DNA of 64,000 nt from Paenibacillus sp. 32O-W (GTDB lineage Bacteria > Bacillota > Bacilli > Paenibacillales > NBRC-103111). The notes beneath the pieces were generated by a model, which worked only from the letters and a program-made list of their open reading frames with translations, was not told the DNA's origin and ran no database searches. The stretch spans positions 41,651 through 105,650 of the forward strand of contig NZ_VEGP01000012.1 of assembly GCF_007679495.1 (NCBI RefSeq), read 5' to 3'. This document shows, piece by piece, positions 25,801 through 33,696 of the stretch; position 1 is the stretch's first letter, and every line of letters begins with the position of its first letter. Both the position numbers and the translations under genes were made by a program.

Positions 25801-28520
25801 ACCGCGGGGGCATCTTCCTGGTAGCGGCCAATCAGCTTTCGGAAGAGGACAAGACGCTGCTTCTGGCTACGGCGAGAGTGCTTCTCCGTGCAGGGGGGCC
25901 GAGCCTCAAGGCACAGCTTAAGCCGGCTCGCGGAAGCGGCCAACAGGAATGGTCGGCTTCTCCGGTGCCGGCGAAAGAATCTTGGCAGCAGCGGAATCCT
26001 TCGATTACGACGACGCGGGATCAACCTTCTGCCGAAGCCGCCGAGCCGCTCACATTGTTTAACGGGTGGGGGGGCTTCAGTCCGGACGGCCGGGAGTACC
26101 GGATCGTCATCAAAAATGGAAACCACTTGCCGGCCCCTTGGGTGAACGTGATCGCCAACCCTCGATTCGGTACGGTTCTGTCCGAATTGTATACGGGCTA
26201 TACCTGGTGGCGTAACAGCCGGGAATGCAAGCTGACCCCATGGTCCAACGATCCGGTTGTCGACCGGCCCGGGGAAATTTGCTATCTGCGCGATGAAGAA
26301 AGCGGCCAATTCTGGCAAATCCCGCATGGCCGGACGGAGGCGGGAAGCTCCCATACGGTGACGCACGGCAGGGGATTTACCCGCTACAACCAGGAAAGCC
26401 ACGGGCTGTCTCAGGAGATGACGGTATTCGTACCGCTTAACGATCCCGTGAAAGTCATCCGCTTAAGCCTGACGAATCGGACGGAGGAGAAGCGCCGTCT
26501 GTCGGTAACGTACTACGCGGACTGGGTGCTTGGGGTGCGCCGCGAAGCAACGTCTCCTTTCATCGTGACGGAGTGGGACGAGCGCGCCTCCATGCTGTAT
26601 GCCCGCAACACTTATCAAGAATCGTTCCGCGAGGCGACGGCTTTCCTGACCGTTCTGACGGATTCCGATGATTTAACCGGAACGGGGGATAAGGAGATGC
26701 CGGCAAGCGCCCGTAAGGAATTGTCATGGACAGCGGACCGCGAGGAATTTATCGGGCGCAACGGTACACCGGCACGGCCGGCCGCGATGGGCCGAAGCAG
26801 ATTATCCGGCCGGACGGGACCGGTGTATGACAGCTGCGGGGCCGTACAAGCCAAGCTGTCCGTTGAGCCGGGCGAGCAGGTGACGGTCTATATGCTGCTG
26901 GGCTGCGAGGATTCTCGGGAATCCGCCATGGAGCTGGTCCGGAAGTATAAGCAAGCAAGTCAATGCGAGAAGGCATTCGGCCAGGTCGCAGCCTTCTGGG
27001 ATCGGGTTCTGGAGCAGGTTCAGATCTCTACCCCCAGTCCGGAAATGGATCTGATGATGAACGGCTGGCTGCTCTACCAATCCTTGTCCTGCCGCATGTG
27101 GGCACGCACGGCCTTCTATCAGGCTGGCGGCGCCTACGGCTTCCGGGACCAGCTGCAGGATTCCCTGTCCTTGCTGCACAGCCTGCCCCATCTGACCCGC
27201 TCGCAAATTATTCTGCATGCCTCCCATCAATATATAGAAGGGGATGTGCAGCATTGGTGGCACGAGGAGACACATAAAGGGATCCGGACGCGATTCTCCG
27301 ATGACCTGTTATGGCTCCCCTATGCGGTTACGAGGTACCTGGAGCATACCGGGGATGAGAGCATCCTGGAAGAGACTGCGCCCTATCTGCATAGTGATCC
27401 GCTGGGAGAAGGCGAGCTGGAACGGTATGAGCCGACTGTCGTCTCGGAAGAGAGCGGGACCATCTATGAGCACTGCTTGCGCGCCATTGACCGCTCCCTG
27501 AGTTTCGGAGAGCACGGGCTTCCGCTCATCGGAATAGGGGACTGGAACGACGGGCTAAGCCGCGTAGGGGATGCCGGAAGGGGAGAAAGCGTCTGGCTGG
27601 GCTGGTTTATATGCTATATTTTGGACCGGTTCGCCGACCTGTGCGCCCGCCGGGGAGAGCCGGACAGGGCGGAGCGTTACCGGCAAGTCCGCGGTGAACT
27701 GGCCGCATCCCTCAACGAGCATGCCTGGGACGGTCAATGGTACCGGAGAGCCTTCACGGATGACGGGCAGTGGCTGGGCTCGCTCCATAACAACGAGTGC
27801 CGGATAGACGCCATTGCCCAATCCTGGTCGGTTATTTCGGAAGCGGGCGAGCCCGACAAGGCGCATCGCGCCATGGAGTCGTTCGACCGGAATTTGGTGG
27901 ACCGCAGCCTGTCCGTTGTCCGGCTGCTTACCCCGCCGTTCGACCACACCGATCCGTCTCCCGGGTATATTCAAGGCTATCCGCCGGGGATTCGCGAGAA
28001 CGGGGCGCAGTACACGCACGGCGTTCTCTGGGGGATTCTGGCCTGGTGCCGGCTTGGCAACGGGGACAAAGCATTCGAGCTGTTCCATATGCTGAACCCG
28101 ATCACCCATACCCGGACGCCCGGAGAGGTGCGGCGCTATGTCGGCGAGCCTTACGTGATGGCGGCAGACGTCTACACGACGGACCCGCATAAGGGGCATG
28201 CCGGATGGACCTGGTATACGGGTGCCGCCGGCTGGATGTATCAGGTCGGCCTCGAGGGCATTCTCGGGCTGCAGCGGCGCGGCGCACGTCTGTATATCCG
28301 GCCCTGCATTCCGTCAGACTGGCCGGAGGTCACCATCCGTTATCGCTATGGAGATGCCTCATACCGGATCACGATCCGCAATCCGGAGCGCAAGTGCAAC
28401 GGTGCGGCGGTCTTTGAGGTGGACGGCCGGAAGATCCCCTTAACCGAATTCGGGGAGGAAGGTCCTTTCGTCGATTTGAGTGATGACGGCAAGGATCACG
28501 AAGTCGTCCTAACCCTGTAG
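19869..28520 (+). CDS. Cyclic beta-1,2-glucan synthase (GT84-GH94 type)
   Basis: A giant membrane enzyme of up to 2,883 residues, of the NdvB/Cgs type that makes and cyclises beta-1,2-glucan from UDP-glucose. In order: an all-helical N-terminal region (to about 430); spans at about 465-535; the GT84 glycosyltransferase with LDTDTQLP near 682 and HRWVRGDWQL near 840; more spans at about 875-1030; the glucoamylase-like domain with SESGYYAFDYDLNYQYRAFG near 1405; then two GH94 sandwich regions and the phosphorylase-type catalytic domain with GIGDWNDGL near 2555. An acidic low-complexity insert occupies about 1190-1265. ATG 19869 has a weak site; ATG 19956 after a G8 run is a good alternative. 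Confidence 0.92.
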   Translation: MGIFRLNWCFIAWAMKFLSKLLAFFGGGLMILNNDSLRQKARELALKHDTRAAMRPAARLWRNFNADVDSLRSFVRSLQNKDTNCSQPAEEWLLDNAEFIEEQELTVREELSSYALRRLPCLRKSGELRIQSVCADYLEHVDGIADPETLVTYIRAYQEVSVLTIAEAWAIPLILRVSLMTRLAKEMELVRERREVCAQVQHFLKKIEPARLDPEVLRTALDEAGQDIPLSGPWIVHMVSHLREWADDASMVREWLLCKLENGPESLDRLVTYEHQLQAGFQATAGHLIGSFRRVERWDWRETFEKICLVEQTLREDATGVYPRLDESSRDTIRKRVEEIARGLRVPENLVARQAVELAEAAYAEAKSGQVTRDGPNSPADAGKAAEAIEASSESREVEGASEGTVTGADHSASRPVPELPRQTFLAYYLLENEGIKKLRQALKMCSESRLRMRPQGMTRRGTGSYFSLLSAAFFIALLGFTLWMGAGYDLRPVHWIVVALMLVLPASEWAVTAAHWLIERLTRPRPLLRYDFSAGIAEEAATMVVIPVIWSTAEEVRELADRLELHYLANRDPHIHFALLGDFTDAETESTPQDQIILESAKGHIERLNRLYSREGGTTFHLYQRRRQWNASEGVWMGWERKRGKLVEFVEYLQGSRDTSYQYTIGDDSVLQRIRYIITLDTDTQLPLGSAQRMIGTIHLPYNRPRLNESKSRVIEGYGVLQPRIGTSLEAAMRSRLAGLWSGNPGIDPYSFAASDPYQDGLGQGIFTGKGIFDVQAFHQVLCERIPDNHVLSHDLLEGGFLRAGLLSDIELVDDYPSTFRSYQMRLHRWVRGDWQLVCWLFPRICDRRGTLKPIDLSALTRWQMIDNLRRSLMPPVLFLILLLGLTILPGSPVRWLAVVFLTFMLPVIRQLAALGRGLRIRGLLASIGQALLAIGTLPYQAVIMADAAGRSLYRLYISKKHLLEWVSSAEIERRSSGKDGAPVLGMGRGLACTALFAVVSLFAPGYGPAIGLILSLIWALAPLGIRWLDERPSRSAVSFTREEEQHLRTLAKQIWMYFEDFAGERDHWLPPDNVQLDPPNGVAHRTSPTNIGFLLTCTLAARDFGFIDTRGMMERIGRTLGTLERMDKWNGHLYNWYDTVTLAPLPPLYVSTVDSGNFVASLMTVKEGLAEWLRTDFGLQGFSGKEQVDRGRYSKRENDRRQNTEAGIGKPTLSVHEEFAVEWEPTERSEVDEPGLPIGEGPFAPSEDDEGSGESAAEAADREQWLAYGHQLLARLETLIEETDFRPLYDHRAKLFSLGYHVAAGEREGILYDLLASEARQASFVAIALGQISVSHWFALGRTMTKIGNEAALISWSGTMFEYMMPWLIMRTYPNTIWERTYRSVVRKQIQYAHSRGVPFGISESGYYAFDYDLNYQYRAFGVPGLGFKRGLEQDLVLAPYATIMALPYARDQGLEDLRRMEKLGARGKYGYYEAIDFTQERMPKDQEYQIVRSFMAHHQGMSLLTLGNLLLPHKMYDRFHSDKRVRAAELLLQERAAARPKVIERLVMERVPRPAAKLEGVPATREFSSPDTPSPEVCVLSNGTFTTVLTNSGSGFSRYEGIAVSRWREDPVADDWGSYIYIRDVAEDAVWSATHQPCLVPVKEQLTQFMLEKAVYTRENKELATHLEVCVSPEANAEVRRLTLTNRGKEIRTVEVTTFLEVVLAPPDADDAHPAFSKLFVKTEYCPDAQCLLAQRRPRDGGEQALWAAHALIASEHGPVEYESDRAAFIGRGHTLADPQGLRSRLGGTLGAVADPAFIMRRQLTLKPGERVQLFAVTGVADSREEVIEMMKRFGSGHQVERSFQMAWTRSQIELRHLHLKAADAALFQQLAGRALYAHTLAEEQSRRIADNVRGQSGLWSHGISGDRPIVLVRIDDTANLAFVTKLLVGHEYLRRLGMPLDLVVLNESQGGYQQDLQEAIRRIAEQGAVRFGNDRGGIFLVAANQLSEEDKTLLLATARVLLRAGGPSLKAQLKPARGSGQQEWSASPVPAKESWQQRNPSITTTRDQPSAEAAEPLTLFNGWGGFSPDGREYRIVIKNGNHLPAPWVNVIANPRFGTVLSELYTGYTWWRNSRECKLTPWSNDPVVDRPGEICYLRDEESGQFWQIPHGRTEAGSSHTVTHGRGFTRYNQESHGLSQEMTVFVPLNDPVKVIRLSLTNRTEEKRRLSVTYYADWVLGVRREATSPFIVTEWDERASMLYARNTYQESFREATAFLTVLTDSDDLTGTGDKEMPASARKELSWTADREEFIGRNGTPARPAAMGRSRLSGRTGPVYDSCGAVQAKLSVEPGEQVTVYMLLGCEDSRESAMELVRKYKQASQCEKAFGQVAAFWDRVLEQVQISTPSPEMDLMMNGWLLYQSLSCRMWARTAFYQAGGAYGFRDQLQDSLSLLHSLPHLTRSQIILHASHQYIEGDVQHWWHEETHKGIRTRFSDDLLWLPYAVTRYLEHTGDESILEETAPYLHSDPLGEGELERYEPTVVSEESGTIYEHCLRAIDRSLSFGEHGLPLIGIGDWNDGLSRVGDAGRGESVWLGWFICYILDRFADLCARRGEPDRAERYRQVRGELAASLNEHAWDGQWYRRAFTDDGQWLGSLHNNECRIDAIAQSWSVISEAGEPDKAHRAMESFDRNLVDRSLSVVRLLTPPFDHTDPSPGYIQGYPPGIRENGAQYTHGVLWGILAWCRLGNGDKAFELFHMLNPITHTRTPGEVRRYVGEPYVMAADVYTTDPHKGHAGWTWYTGAAGWMYQVGLEGILGLQRRGARLYIRPCIPSDWPEVTIRYRYGDASYRITIRNPERKCNGAAVFEVDGRKIPLTEFGEEGPFVDLSDDGKDHEVVLTL

Positions 28521-28584
28521 AACGAATACAGCAATTGAAGAAGTGTTGGCTTTAATTAACACGAACGGGCGCGGGTGACGTTCA

Positions 28585-28628
28585 GGCCGTTCCATCAGCG
28601 GGCAACCGTTGGCGGAGCGGCCCTTTTT
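28585..28628 (+). terminator. Terminator of the glucan synthase gene
   Basis: GGCCGTTCC pairs with GGAGCGGCC (one G-U pair) around a loop of 20 bases, followed by CTTTTTC. Confidence 0.7.
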
Positions 28629-28764
28629 CAATTCAGGGGGTTCCTCGCAAAGTACCATGAATAGGCTTAGAAGGTTATGCGTCACTTTGTGGGGGATTTA
28701 ACAGGGCTCCCCGCAAAGTGTAATGTATAAACCTTTATCGAAGTAAAGCAAGAGGAACTATCGT

Positions 28765-28945
28765 ATTTAGAGGAAGGTTTAGACGCCGTTAATGCAGGCA
28801 AGAATTCCTGCGATAATATATCCATTTAGAAGCGGTTCAGACACCTATGGAGAAAAGCCTGCGAAAATACAATACATTATTTTCGGTCTCCAATCACCCG
28901 ATCCCCCCTGGAATTAGAAAAAAGATGTATTTTTTCAGGCATTGC
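28765..28945. repeat. Imperfect direct and inverted repeats, intergenic
   Basis: Two diverged direct copies of a 55-60 bp unit start at about 28765 and 28824 (TTTAGA, GGTTTAGAC or GGTTCAGAC, then CCTGCGA with an AATAC or AATATA segment). A third, inverted piece lies at about 28919-28942 (ATGTATTTTTTCAGG), so CCTGCGAAAATAC can pair with it. No reading frame is supported here. Confidence 0.55.
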
Positions 28946-29271
28946 TGCGGACCACGGGCAAAATGGCCAAAAGCATGCACAATTGCAGGCTTTCTGTCCG
29001 CCGCTGCGTTTCCGCTGCGTTAACATGGCGTCAACATATATTTTTACCGGCATAAAACCTAACTTTAGATTGATTTCTGCTGGAAGGAGGGAGACACCTG
29101 TGCTCTCCATTGCAACATGGGTGAAGTGACGGGAAGCGAGCCAATTCTCGAAATTGGATTGTCCTTCGTTGTTATGTCTTTCGAAACTTTTACAGTGGAT
29201 TAATATCCCTATAACATAAGCTTGAAAATCGCGTGAGATAATGAGAAAAAAGGCTGAATGGAGGAGTAATT

Positions 29272-29424
29272 ATGGGGACCATCCAAGTTGACCGATTAGT
29301 CAGGCTGCTGATCGTCGCCCTGTCGTTCCTGACTCTGCTCATTACGCTGTACACAATGACTCATCCGGAGCCGTCTGCCAACCGAAACGAACACACCAAG
29401 ATCATACGAGAGAAGGTGGTCTGA
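29272..29424 (+). CDS. Small membrane protein, 50 residues
   Basis: ATG preceded by GGAGG at seven bases. One hydrophobic helix (about residues 10-30, RLLIVALSFLTLLITLY) is followed by a polar tail with HPEPSANRNEHTK. Its stop codon is immediately followed by the start of the PAP2 gene, so the two are co-translated. The function is unknown; close coupling suggests a partner or a leader for the phosphatase. Confidence 0.65.
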   Translation: MGTIQVDRLVRLLIVALSFLTLLITLYTMTHPEPSANRNEHTKIIREKVV

Positions 29425-29949
29425 TTGCAGCATTGGATTGGGAAAATAAGGGAAAACGAAATTCGTTTACTGTACTTTATTAACGGGAAAATGAGATCCC
29501 GATGGATGGATAGAACCATGTCCGCCATTACTCATCTGGGAGGGGCTATGTTTACGGTCGCCCTGCTGATGGCTCTGCCGTTGGCCTTCCCGTTCGGATG
29601 GGACGGAATCGTCTCCTTGACGGCGAGCCATCTGGCGGTGCAGGCAGCCAAAAGATCCTTCGGCCGGACAAGGCCATACGTTACGCTTCCCCACCTGCAG
29701 GCTCCGGCCAAGCTTCTCTCGGACCATTCCTTCCCATCCGGCCATACGACAGCCATCTTCTCGGCCGCCACTTCCATCAGCCTGGCTGTTCCTTCGATTG
29801 CTCCGGCTATGTATCTAGCCGCGTTTGCCGTAGGCTGGTCCAGAATATATCTCGGACATCACTATCCTTCGGATGTCGTCTTCGGTGCGGTGACCGGCAC
29901 CGGATTTGCCGTGGCTGCCCGTTATGCTTTCCAGCATTTATTCGGATAG
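29425..29949 (+). CDS. PAP2-family membrane phosphatase
   Basis: A 174-residue membrane protein with the three PAP2 signatures: KRSFGRTRP (near residue 76), SFPSGHTTA (near 102) and SRIYLGHHYPSD (near 140). Such enzymes remove phosphate from undecaprenyl diphosphate (BcrC type) or from phosphatidyl lipids at the outer face of the membrane. Length matches bacilli PAP2 proteins. A TTG start abuts the previous stop codon; the ribosome site AGAAGGTGG lies just inside the upstream frame. Undecaprenyl recycling is likely given the RodA and LtaS genes elsewhere in the window, but not proven. Confidence 0.9.
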   Translation: MQHWIGKIRENEIRLLYFINGKMRSRWMDRTMSAITHLGGAMFTVALLMALPLAFPFGWDGIVSLTASHLAVQAAKRSFGRTRPYVTLPHLQAPAKLLSDHSFPSGHTTAIFSAATSISLAVPSIAPAMYLAAFAVGWSRIYLGHHYPSDVVFGAVTGTGFAVAARYAFQHLFG

Positions 29950-30119
29950 CGCGGATGAACGGGCTTCTCTGTTTTCTTAATTTTTACTGCAAGAGACGTC
30001 CAGAAAAAGGAGATTCACTCCAACGCCTGTGAACAATCCGCAGGAATGATTGCGGCCGGCAGCGAATAAAAATAGAGTGGCATTTCATTCCCCGGATATT
30101 CCGGAGAGGAGGGCGGGGG

Positions 30120-30281
30120 TTGGAGACTTTTGGCAGGGGCTGTTTGTATATTATTATTGGCATCGTCCTATTGCTTCTGTTGGCGTTTCTGATAGGGGGC
30201 AGCATTACGATTCCGTGGTTTATTGCCATTCCGCTGATTGTTCTGGCATTCTGGGCTGCCGGCAGGAGAAGCGGAAAGTGA
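30120..30281 (+). CDS. Small hydrophobic membrane protein, 53 residues
   Basis: TTG start with GAGGAGGG seven bases upstream, giving a protein of two closely spaced hydrophobic helices (YIIIGIVLLLLLAFLIGG and WFIAIPLIVLAFWAAG) and a basic tail RRSGK. The good ribosome site and the topology following the positive-inside rule support it as real. Function unknown; it may be co-transcribed with the PAP2 gene 170 bases upstream. Confidence 0.6.
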   Translation: METFGRGCLYIIIGIVLLLLLAFLIGGSITIPWFIAIPLIVLAFWAAGRRSGK

Positions 30282-30367
30282 CGTCGAACACTGTCGGCCG
30301 CCGAATGCTGTCGTTGAAAAATTCCGCCTTTTCCATAGCATATGAAGGCTTGCTGCACCCCTTAATG

Positions 30368-31264
30368 TCAGCGCTTATCGTCTCGGGGAGGGGACTTTCG
30401 GGAGCCGGGAGACAGCGGCGAGTTGGTTTCCCGGTCCATTCGTTCCCGGTATTCACTGGGGGAAATCCCCAATCTTGAGCGAAATACACGGTGGAAATAG
30501 GAGTAGCTCTGGAAGCCGCAAAATTCCGCAATCTGCTCAAGCGTCATGGAGCTGTATTCCATCCTTTCCCTGGCAATGGAGAGCCGGACCTCTATTGCGT
30601 AGTCGATGATCGCTTTGCCGTGAGTTTCTTTGAACAAATGGCTGGCCCGGGACGGGCTGATCCCTACCGATTCGGCGACTTGCTTCAACGTTATCGGCTC
30701 TGTCGCATGCTGCTCGACATATTCTTTCAGCCGGTAAGGGATGGAAGACAGAGAAGATTTCTTCGGTGATTGTCTGGTTTCATCCAGCAGCCGGTCGATG
30801 GTCAGGCACAGAATTTGGCTGTAGCAGGTCAAGATTTCCTCGCTTTGGTCGTTAACTCTTCTTTTCTCTTGTACGATCTGTCTCCAAATCGCTAACAGCC
30901 GCTCATCGGGTGCTATATTTACTTTCGTAGGGCGATCACGAATCCTCCACCATTGATCGAACCATTCCCCGACGACCATCAAATAATAGTCCGAGCTGTG
31001 GATTTTGCTTAATCTCTTCAAAGAGTTCGGATTCTGGTAGCCTACGATCAATTCATAAGGGTCCGAAGGACGCAGAAGAAGCAGGTCTCCGGGCTGGATC
31101 CATTCATATTTGTCCCGTACCCATACGAAACAGTTTCCCTGGGTTTGCCATCGTAATAAGTAGCAGTTTAATCCTTTTTTCTCGCTAACGGTATGAGGCT
31201 TGTTATGTCTGGAATAGCCTGCCGTGAGCACATGCCTCTCTGCAAAATATGCCGTTCCATGCAT
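30368..31264 (-). CDS. AraC-family regulator
   Basis: A 298-residue regulator. The N-terminal half is an AraC-type ligand domain (YLLRWQTQGNCFVWV, WIQPGDLLLLRPSDPYEL). The C-terminal half carries two helix-turn-helix motifs with LKQVAESVGISPSRASHLFK and LEQIAEFCGFQSYSYFHRVFR. The start at 31264 follows GGAAGGAG at a normal distance; the longer frame lacks a site. It is divergent from the TIM-barrel isomerase and Gfo/Idh/MocA genes and is their likely regulator. Confidence 0.9.
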   Translation of the reverse strand: MHGTAYFAERHVLTAGYSRHNKPHTVSEKKGLNCYLLRWQTQGNCFVWVRDKYEWIQPGDLLLLRPSDPYELIVGYQNPNSLKRLSKIHSSDYYLMVVGEWFDQWWRIRDRPTKVNIAPDERLLAIWRQIVQEKRRVNDQSEEILTCYSQILCLTIDRLLDETRQSPKKSSLSSIPYRLKEYVEQHATEPITLKQVAESVGISPSRASHLFKETHGKAIIDYAIEVRLSIARERMEYSSMTLEQIAEFCGFQSYSYFHRVFRSRLGISPSEYRERMDRETNSPLSPGSRKSPPRDDKR

Positions 31265-31341
31265 TGCAGCAACTCCTTCCAGGTTATTATTATAGCAAGA
31301 TAGTTCATGATATAGTGAGATCATTCATTCTCATTATAGTT

Positions 31342-31351
31342 AACCCGGGTT
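31342..31351. promoter_or_regulatory. Palindrome AACCCGGGTT between divergent genes
   Basis: A perfect 10-bp palindrome in the 161-bp region between the AraC gene and the isomerase gene. TTCATTC (31324-31330) and GAATGAA (31354-31360) flank it as another inverted pair. It may be an operator; no bound factor can be named. Confidence 0.35.
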
Positions 31352-31425
31352 TAGAATGAAAGCAAGGTTCGGGGCAAATCAGTAGATTAAATGGCGTAAA
31401 ATATTTCATGTAGAGGAGAATGGCC

Positions 31426-32187
31426 ATGGGGCGAATGGGGATCGGCCTGCAGATGTATACTTTGCGGGACGAAACGGCGCGTGATTTTCCAGGCACACTG
31501 AGAAAAGTAGCCGCACTCGGCTATGAAGGCGTAGAGTTTGCCGGATATGGAGGAATGACACCGCCACAATTAAAAAACCTATTGGAAGAGCTTCAGTTGA
31601 GAGCAATTGGAAGTCATGTTTCCGTCAGCGATTTGAAGGACAGGCTGGAAGAGGTTGTTGAAATGAATGCCGCTATCGGCGCCTCCTATGTTGTATGTCC
31701 TTATTTAACCGTGGAGCAGCGTTCCGAGGGAGCCCTTGCGGATACGGTATCCTTGTTCCAGAAGGCCAGCCGTGAATTGGCCAAGCACGGGATTCGCTTC
31801 GGATACCACAATCACGACTTCGAATTGACCGAGACCGTTGGCGGCGAGAGGCTCTTTGACCGGCTGTTCGGCATGATGAGTAACGAAGAATGCTTTGTCG
31901 AAATGGACGTATGCTGGGTGCATCACGGGGGACAGGATCCGCTGGAATATATTCGCAAATATGCGGGAAGAGTGCCTCTAATTCACTTGAAGGATATGCG
32001 GACTCTGGAGGATGGCAAGGCTCAAACCGTTGAACTGGGCCAAGGAGAAATTGACCTTCCGGCGGTCATATCGGCGGCAGGCTCGGCCGGTGCCGAATGG
32101 TTGATCGTGGAACAGGACCATTGTCAGAATCCGCCTCTGGAGAGCATTGAAACCAGTATGCGCTGGCTGAAAACCAATTACTTATAA
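31426..32187 (+). CDS. Sugar phosphate isomerase/epimerase (xylose isomerase-like TIM barrel)
   Basis: A 253-residue TIM-barrel of the AP-endonuclease-2 type. It begins IGLQMYTLRDE and shows FGYHNHDFE (metal ligands), FVEMDVCWVHHGGQDP, LIHLKDM and WLIVEQD, which together give the usual Glu/His/Asp/Glu metal site of IolE/IolI-like isomerases and dehydratases. The ATG at 31426 is preferred because GAGGAG lies seven bases before it and only one base before the ATG at 31420. It is followed after 21 bases by a Gfo/Idh/MocA dehydrogenase, a very common pairing for sugar or inositol breakdown. Substrate unknown. Confidence 0.87.
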   Translation: MGRMGIGLQMYTLRDETARDFPGTLRKVAALGYEGVEFAGYGGMTPPQLKNLLEELQLRAIGSHVSVSDLKDRLEEVVEMNAAIGASYVVCPYLTVEQRSEGALADTVSLFQKASRELAKHGIRFGYHNHDFELTETVGGERLFDRLFGMMSNEECFVEMDVCWVHHGGQDPLEYIRKYAGRVPLIHLKDMRTLEDGKAQTVELGQGEIDLPAVISAAGSAGAEWLIVEQDHCQNPPLESIETSMRWLKTNYL

Positions 32188-32208
32188 TCAAATGATTGGA
32201 GGATTACG

Positions 32209-33294
32209 ATGACGACTAAATATCGGGTAGCTATTATTGGCTGTGGCGGGATTGCCAACGGCAAGCATATGCCAAGTCTCGCCAAGATCGACAAGGTAGA
32301 AATGGTGGCGTTTTGCGATATCGATCTGCAGAAAGCGCAGGAGGCCGCTCAGAAATTCGGCACTGCGGATGCGAAAGTTTATGAGGATTATAAGGAGCTG
32401 CTGGCCGACGGTTCGATCGACATCGTTCATGTCTGCACACCTAACGATTCCCATGCCGATATTTCCATTGCCGCATTGGAATCCGGAAAGCATGTCATGT
32501 GCGAGAAGCCGATGGCCAAGACGGCAGCCGACGCCAGAAGAATGGTGGAAGCAGCCAAAAGGACGGGCAAGAAGCTGACGATCGGATACCAGAACCGTTT
32601 CCGCACCGACAGCCAATATTTGCACCAGGTTTGCCGGGACGGCGAGCTGGGTGACATTTACTTTGCCAAGGCTCATGCGATTCGCCGCCGTGCCGTGCCG
32701 ACGTGGGGAGTCTTCCTGGATGAAGAGAAGCAGGGTGGAGGCCCGCTCATTGATATCGGTACGCATGCTTTGGATTTGACCCTTTGGATGATGAACAATT
32801 ACAAGCCCAAGGCGGTTCTCGGAACGGCTTTCCATAAGCTGTCGAGCAAAGCGGATGCGGCGAATGCCTGGGGCCCTTGGGATCCTCAGAAGTTTACGGT
32901 CGAGGATTCGGCTTTCGGCATGATTACGATGGAGAACGGCGCAACGATCATACTGGAATCCAGCTGGGCGTTGAACATGCGTCAGGTCGGCGAAGCCAAA
33001 TGTACTCTCTGCGGGACCGAAGGCGGAGCGGACATGTGGGACGGATTGACGATCAACGGCGAGAAGCGGAGCCGGCTTTATGAAAATAAAATTTCGCTGA
33101 ACAGCGGCGGAGTCGCTTTCTACGAAGGAAAATCGGTCAGTGAAGCCGATCTGGAAGCCAGACTGTGGATTGAGGCCATCGAGAATGATACCGATCCGGT
33201 AGTTACACCGGAGCAAGCCTGCGTCGTTTCGGAAATTTTAGAGGCGATCTATGAATCTTCCAAGTCAGGCAAAGCAGTTTACTTCGATAAATGA
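32209..33294 (+). CDS. Gfo/Idh/MocA family oxidoreductase
   Basis: A 361-residue NAD(P)-dependent dehydrogenase-like protein: Rossmann start VAIIGCGGIANGKHMPSL, CTPNDSHADISI, the hallmark CEKPMAKT near residue 100, IGYQNRF, and a catalytic-region GGPLIDIGTHALDLTLW. Normal length. TTGGAGG precedes the ATG. It forms an operon with the isomerase upstream, so it probably oxidises the sugar that the isomerase then converts, or the reverse. It is only distantly related to the larger member at 14544. Confidence 0.9.
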   Translation: MTTKYRVAIIGCGGIANGKHMPSLAKIDKVEMVAFCDIDLQKAQEAAQKFGTADAKVYEDYKELLADGSIDIVHVCTPNDSHADISIAALESGKHVMCEKPMAKTAADARRMVEAAKRTGKKLTIGYQNRFRTDSQYLHQVCRDGELGDIYFAKAHAIRRRAVPTWGVFLDEEKQGGGPLIDIGTHALDLTLWMMNNYKPKAVLGTAFHKLSSKADAANAWGPWDPQKFTVEDSAFGMITMENGATIILESSWALNMRQVGEAKCTLCGTEGGADMWDGLTINGEKRSRLYENKISLNSGGVAFYEGKSVSEADLEARLWIEAIENDTDPVVTPEQACVVSEILEAIYESSKSGKAVYFDK

Positions 33295-33298
33295 TTTG

Positions 33299-33338
33299 GA
33301 AAAGGGGGCTGTCCTTGTTAAAGAGGACGCCCTTTTTC
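33299..33338 (+). terminator. Rho-independent terminator
   Basis: AAAGGGGGCTGTCCT can pair with AGGACGCCCTTTTT with two bulges, ending in a T run directly after the oxidoreductase stop codon. Confidence 0.7.
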
Positions 33339-33441
33339 TTACCACATTAGAAAGTTTTGTTCATTAAAGCGTTAAAATGGAACAACTTTCTAATTGGCAT
33401 AAAAAGCTACCTTTAAAACCGGGTTATTCGTCTTCGAAGAG

Positions 33442-33462
33442 GCTCCGTTAGGAGCTTTTTTT
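33442..33462 (+). terminator. Small terminator-like hairpin
   Basis: GCTCC-GTTA-GGAGC followed by seven Ts. With only five base pairs it may be a second, backup stop for the same unit. Confidence 0.45.
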
Positions 33463-33696
33463 AAAATATAGGAAAGTATAAGTTTTCATCTATACCTGTT
33501 CTTATATTTCATCGGTAAACGCTCCCGTCCTAAGGACGGCGATAGCCGTTTATCCTTGTCCCTGGTTGTCGCATCCATGAATCACCGATAGAATATCGTG
33601 CCGATGCCCGGAATAAGCGCGTATATGCATTTTTATTTAAGCCGTTCTTTACCAAAGCCCGGCAAACCAATCACTCTTACACCTGAGAGGAGCGTC
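33463..33696. other. Intergenic stretch
   Basis: No supported gene or RNA is visible between the terminators and the end of the convergent AraC gene. Confidence 0.5.

Noticed and set aside
24264..26402. Several long minus-strand frames inside the glucan synthase gene.
   Set aside because: They follow from GC-rich codon use on the coding strand and have no ribosome sites or family motifs.
29100..29129. Nine-codon GTG frame with AAGGAGGG upstream, a possible leader peptide.
   Set aside because: Good ribosome site but too short and no attenuator hairpin or runs of one amino acid to give it a role.
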